A stretch of 38,668 nt of DNA from the NCBI RefSeq assembly GCF_014884965.1, contig NZ_JABTBO010000021.1:1-38668 (forward strand). The letters run 5' to 3'. Each line of letters starts with the position of its first letter. The stretch's first letter is position 1. The notes under the pieces were generated by a model, which was not told the DNA's origin, searched no databases, and worked only from the letters and a program-made list of their open reading frames with translations. Source of the DNA: Spirabiliibacterium mucosae (lineage in GTDB: Bacteria; Pseudomonadota; Gammaproteobacteria; Enterobacterales; Pasteurellaceae). Below are positions 36,342 to 38,668 of the stretch, in pieces. A program made the position numbers and the translations under genes.

Positions 36342-36868
36342 CACTGCCCTCCTGATTGCTTGTGGGCGCGCACGCAGCCGCCGAAATAACTCTCATCGCC
36401 ACGATGCTGCACATAAGAAAACTCCCGCGCGCTGACATCAATCAACTCCACGCGGCTGGCCACATCGCCTGGGCGGTGCGCGGCATTGGCGCGAGCAAAC
36501 AGCGCTTGCTCTTGCGCGCGCCATTTTTTCGATTTTTTCAATTTGCGCATAGTCCCGTCGCTATGCTGACGGGTCAGCTCGGCATTCGTGACCTGAAAAT
36601 CCACCTGATTACCCTGCTGCTGCCAGCGTCCTGTAAACGTTTGTGCAAAGCGGAATTGCGGCTTGTTGATGGGGTAAACAAAACTGCCCTTGCCCTCAAA
36701 GCGGCCATCGGGCAAAAAGCGGATGTAGTCTGTCTGCGCCATATTTTGCTTTTTGTGCGTCATCGGGCAAACCCAATCGCCCACCAGCGACGAGGTTGAC
36801 TGGCTGCCCAAGTGCGGTGCGCAGCCACCCAGCAGCAACAAGCCAAGTGCGGTTAAAAGGCGCTTCAC
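36341..36868 (-). CDS. Lipoprotein of unknown function, paralogue of the previous gene
   Basis: The 175-residue product has a lipoprotein signal peptide with lipobox LGGC (cysteine 16). The mature part has LVGDWVCP, FLPDGRFEGKG, INKPQFRF, TGRW, a basic helix (RKLKKSKKWRAQEQALFARA) and YFGGCVR near the end, parallel to the neighbouring exported protein. The small-beta-barrel look (G-W-x-C, DG-x-F, KP-x-x-R, G-x-W) suggests a lipocalin-like fold; this is inference. The start codon is GTG directly after the purD stop, with AGGAG in the end of purD, so it is coupled to purD. Two uptake signals lie near its 5' end. Confidence 0.82.
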   Translation of the reverse strand: MKRLLTALGLLLLGGCAPHLGSQSTSSLVGDWVCPMTHKKQNMAQTDYIRFLPDGRFEGKGSFVYPINKPQFRFAQTFTGRWQQQGNQVDFQVTNAELTRQHSDGTMRKLKKSKKWRAQEQALFARANAAHRPGDVASRVELIDVSAREFSYVQHRGDESYFGGCVRAHKQSGGQ

Positions 36869-38155
36869 TCATTGCTCCTGCTCACGCGCAATGGCACGAT
36901 GGCCAATATCACGGCGATAAAACCGCCCATCCCAGCTGATCTTCTCCGCCAGTTGCAACGCTTTAGCCTGCGCGTCTGTGACGTTTTCACCTAGTGCGGT
37001 GACACACAGCACGCGCCCACCGTCGGTAACAAAATTGCCTTTGCTTTCCTTCACGCCCGCCAAAAAGACTTTGCCGCCCTCAAGTGCGGTTTTGATGCCA
37101 GAAATCACATCTCCTTTGCGATATTCCCCTGGGTAGCCCTCAGCGGCCAGCACAATGCCAAGGGCGGCTTGCGCGCGCCAGCGTGAACGCACAGTGTCAA
37201 GCTGGCCATCGCAGGCAGCAAGGCACAATTCCACCAAGTCAGATTCCAAACGCATCATAATCGGCTGGGTTTCAGGGTCGCCAAAGCGGCAGTTGTATTC
37301 AATCACCTTCGGCTGGCCGTTTGGCATGATCATCAATCCAGCATATAAAAAGCCGGTGTAGGTGTTGCCCTCCGCCGCCATGCCTTCAACGGTTGGGATG
37401 ATGACCTCTTGCATAATGCGTTGATGAATCTCATCGCTGACCACCGGTGCAGGGGAATAAGCACCCATGCCGCCAGTGTTCAAGCCGCTGTCGCCTTCGC
37501 CCACGCGTTTATGATCTTGGCTGCTGGCCATCGGCTCGATATGTTTGCCATCAACCATCACGATAAAGCTGGCCTCTTCGCCGTCTAAAAATTCTTCCAC
37601 CACAATGCGGTGACCCGCGTCTCCAAAGGCATTGCCCGCGAGCATATCGCGCACCGCACTTTCGGCTTCTTCCAGCGTCATCGCCACAATCACGCCTTTG
37701 CCTGCTGCCAAGCCGTCGGCTTTGACCACAATCGGCGCGCCTTTTTCACGCACATAAGCCAAGGCTGGTTCCACTTCGGTGAAATTGGCATACTCCGCCG
37801 TTGGGATGTTATGGCGAGCCAGGAAATCTTTGGTAAAGGCTTTTGAACCTTCAAGTTGGGCGGCCGCTTTGGTTGGGCCGAAGATTTTCAACCCCGCGGC
37901 ACGAAAGGCATCAACCACGCCGAGCACCAATGGCGCTTCAGGGCCAACGATGGTCAAGTCGATGGCTTTTTCGCGGGCAAATTCCACCAAGCGGGCAACG
38001 TCGGTGACGGCAATAGCGATGTTTTCAACTTTGGGCTCAAGTGCGGTGCCCGCATTGCCAGGGGCGACAAAGACGCGTTCAACTTGGTTCGATTGTGCCA
38101 CTTTCCAGGCCAGTGCGTGTTCACGCCCCCCGTTTCCTATGATTAAGATGTTCAT
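36869..38155 (-). CDS. purD: Phosphoribosylamine-glycine ligase (GAR synthetase)
   Basis: PurD joins phosphoribosylamine and glycine with ATP in the second step of purine synthesis, so its substrate glycine comes from GlyA encoded in the same cluster. The product has 428 residues (E. coli 429). The N-terminal NILIIGNGGREHALAWK, the ATP-grasp segments VKADGLAAGKGV and EEFLDGEEASF, and YNCRFGDPETQ are all present. AAAGGA precedes the ATG at a normal distance. purH, often just upstream in relatives, is not in the 513 bases visible upstream. Confidence 0.97.
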   Translation of the reverse strand: MNILIIGNGGREHALAWKVAQSNQVERVFVAPGNAGTALEPKVENIAIAVTDVARLVEFAREKAIDLTIVGPEAPLVLGVVDAFRAAGLKIFGPTKAAAQLEGSKAFTKDFLARHNIPTAEYANFTEVEPALAYVREKGAPIVVKADGLAAGKGVIVAMTLEEAESAVRDMLAGNAFGDAGHRIVVEEFLDGEEASFIVMVDGKHIEPMASSQDHKRVGEGDSGLNTGGMGAYSPAPVVSDEIHQRIMQEVIIPTVEGMAAEGNTYTGFLYAGLMIMPNGQPKVIEYNCRFGDPETQPIMMRLESDLVELCLAACDGQLDTVRSRWRAQAALGIVLAAEGYPGEYRKGDVISGIKTALEGGKVFLAGVKESKGNFVTDGGRVLCVTALGENVTDAQAKALQLAEKISWDGRFYRRDIGHRAIAREQEQ

Positions 38156-38249
38156 CCTGTGTCCTTTTGGTGAGGTTGGTTTGGTGTTTGAGGGTATTTT
38201 AACCGTTCTTTTACTTTTCTGCTCGTTTTTTATTTAAGATGTTGTGTGG

Positions 38250-38410
38250 GCGCTTTTATAACTCCGTCACCACTATCGCCTTTCCGCCTGCGGCGGCGAC
38301 CGCACTTTTCTCTTTCATGACGCCGTCATCACTATCTTTTCCGCCTGCGGCGGGCGCTCTTTTTTCTGCTATCACTCCGTCATGCCGCTACGGTTTCGCC
38401 GCTGGCGACC
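38250..38410. repeat. Three imperfect tandem repeats of about 55 bases
   Basis: Each unit reads roughly as CGC, a T-rich stretch, ACTCCGTCA or a close variant, CACTATC, then a GC-rich palindrome. Units begin near 38250, 38301 and 38355. The palindrome CCGCCTGCGGCGG is exact in units one and two and degenerate in unit three. An open frame runs through (38239-38535), but its repetitive, Pro/Ala/Ser-rich translation does not look like a gene. Confidence 0.65.
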
Positions 38411-38413
38411 CGA

Positions 38414-38448
38414 TTTCTTTGCTTGTCCAAAGAAAGGAAGCAAAGAAA
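38414..38448. repeat. Palindromic intergenic element
   Basis: TTTCTTTGCTT (38414-38424) and AAGCAAAGAAA (38438-38448) are perfect inverted repeats. The left arm can also pair with CAAAGAAA at 38428-38435, so two exclusive hairpins are possible. Very similar CAAAGAAA-rich palindromes are, to my memory, dispersed in many beta- and gammaproteobacterial genomes. Confidence 0.65.
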
Positions 38449-38668
38449 CGGCAATGGCCCCTGTCCATAAGATATTCGCTTAGCGCCAAATTGCTACTCG
38501 CTGAAGGATCACACCCTCATCGTCTAGCACTTTAGGCACCCGCTCAGCATCTTATTCCGGGGGCGATCGCATGACCAAGTTTTGATTTTTAAAAAACATA
38601 AAGTGCGGTTATACATGATTTTAAAGTACGGTTTGCGATCGTTTAGACCGCACTTTGTATTTTAACCC
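38449..38668. other. Gene-free end of the window
   Basis: I see no gene here. The stretch holds uptake signals near 38600 and 38648 and a decayed one (AAGTACGGT, one mismatch, near 38623) that faces the last copy as an inverted pair. That pair may be the terminator of a gene to the right of the window. Confidence 0.5.

Noticed and set aside
38239-38535. 98-residue open frame on the plus strand upstream of purD
   Set aside because: It runs through the tandem repeats and the palindrome, has no ribosome binding site I can see, and its translation is low-complexity repeat sequence.
38563-38570. GCGATCGC octamer
   Set aside because: A single copy is compatible with chance; the motif is known as a repeat mainly in cyanobacteria.

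Overview
This window is a piece of a Pasteurellaceae chromosome (the Haemophilus, Aggregatibacter and Pasteurella relatives). The main sign is the Haemophilus-type DNA uptake signal AAGTGCGGT / ACCGCACTT. I count about 65 exact copies by eye in 38.7 kb, against less than one expected by chance. The proteins are also closest in look to Haemophilus/enterobacterial orthologues. By eye G+C is near one half, which is high for Haemophilus itself, so I do not name a genus. I see no phage, insertion sequence, CRISPR array, tRNA or rRNA inside the window.

Layout, left to right. (1) 1-4500: a strong leftward promoter at the edge, ftsN and priA (minus strand), then rpmE and mazG (plus strand). (2) 4511-8900: the str ribosomal operon tuf-fusA-rpsG-rpsL (minus strand) with its own promoter. 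(3) 9029-11837: the tusBCD sulfur relay, a YheO-type regulator and fkpA (minus), and slyX (plus), in the order known from enterobacteria. (4) 11868-15745: a UhpC-like sugar-phosphate transporter/sensor without a visible two-component partner, then fabR and oxyR facing the OxyR-type peroxiredoxin-glutaredoxin gene. (5) 15863-20907: the haem operon hemC-hemD-hemX-hemY and a lipoprotein. (6) 20947-25601: hslVU, then pepT-dcuC, whose promoter carries a perfect FNR box. (7) 25676-29441: hldD-waaF-waaC for lipopolysaccharide inner core, and the phosphatase aphA. (8) 29584-34408: a TAXI-type TRAP transporter operon with a DUF1850 protein, and divergent nhaA. (9) 34484-38155: purD and glyA, separated by two paralogous exported proteins of unknown function. 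(10) 38156-38668: a gene-free stretch with tandem and palindromic repeats.

Three core genes (rpsL, fkpA, hemX) each miss exactly one base in an A/T homopolymer, and each reads through perfectly if one A is added. This looks like systematic sequencing or consensus error rather than biology. I therefore annotate all three as full genes with a frameshift.

Most of the window is ordinary core genome. The parts most worth following are the FNR box inside the loop of the waaC terminator, a MazG whose second domain has lost its metal ligands, the paralogous exported pair nested between purD and glyA, the uptake signals that encode signal-peptide segments, and the orphan UhpC-like gene.
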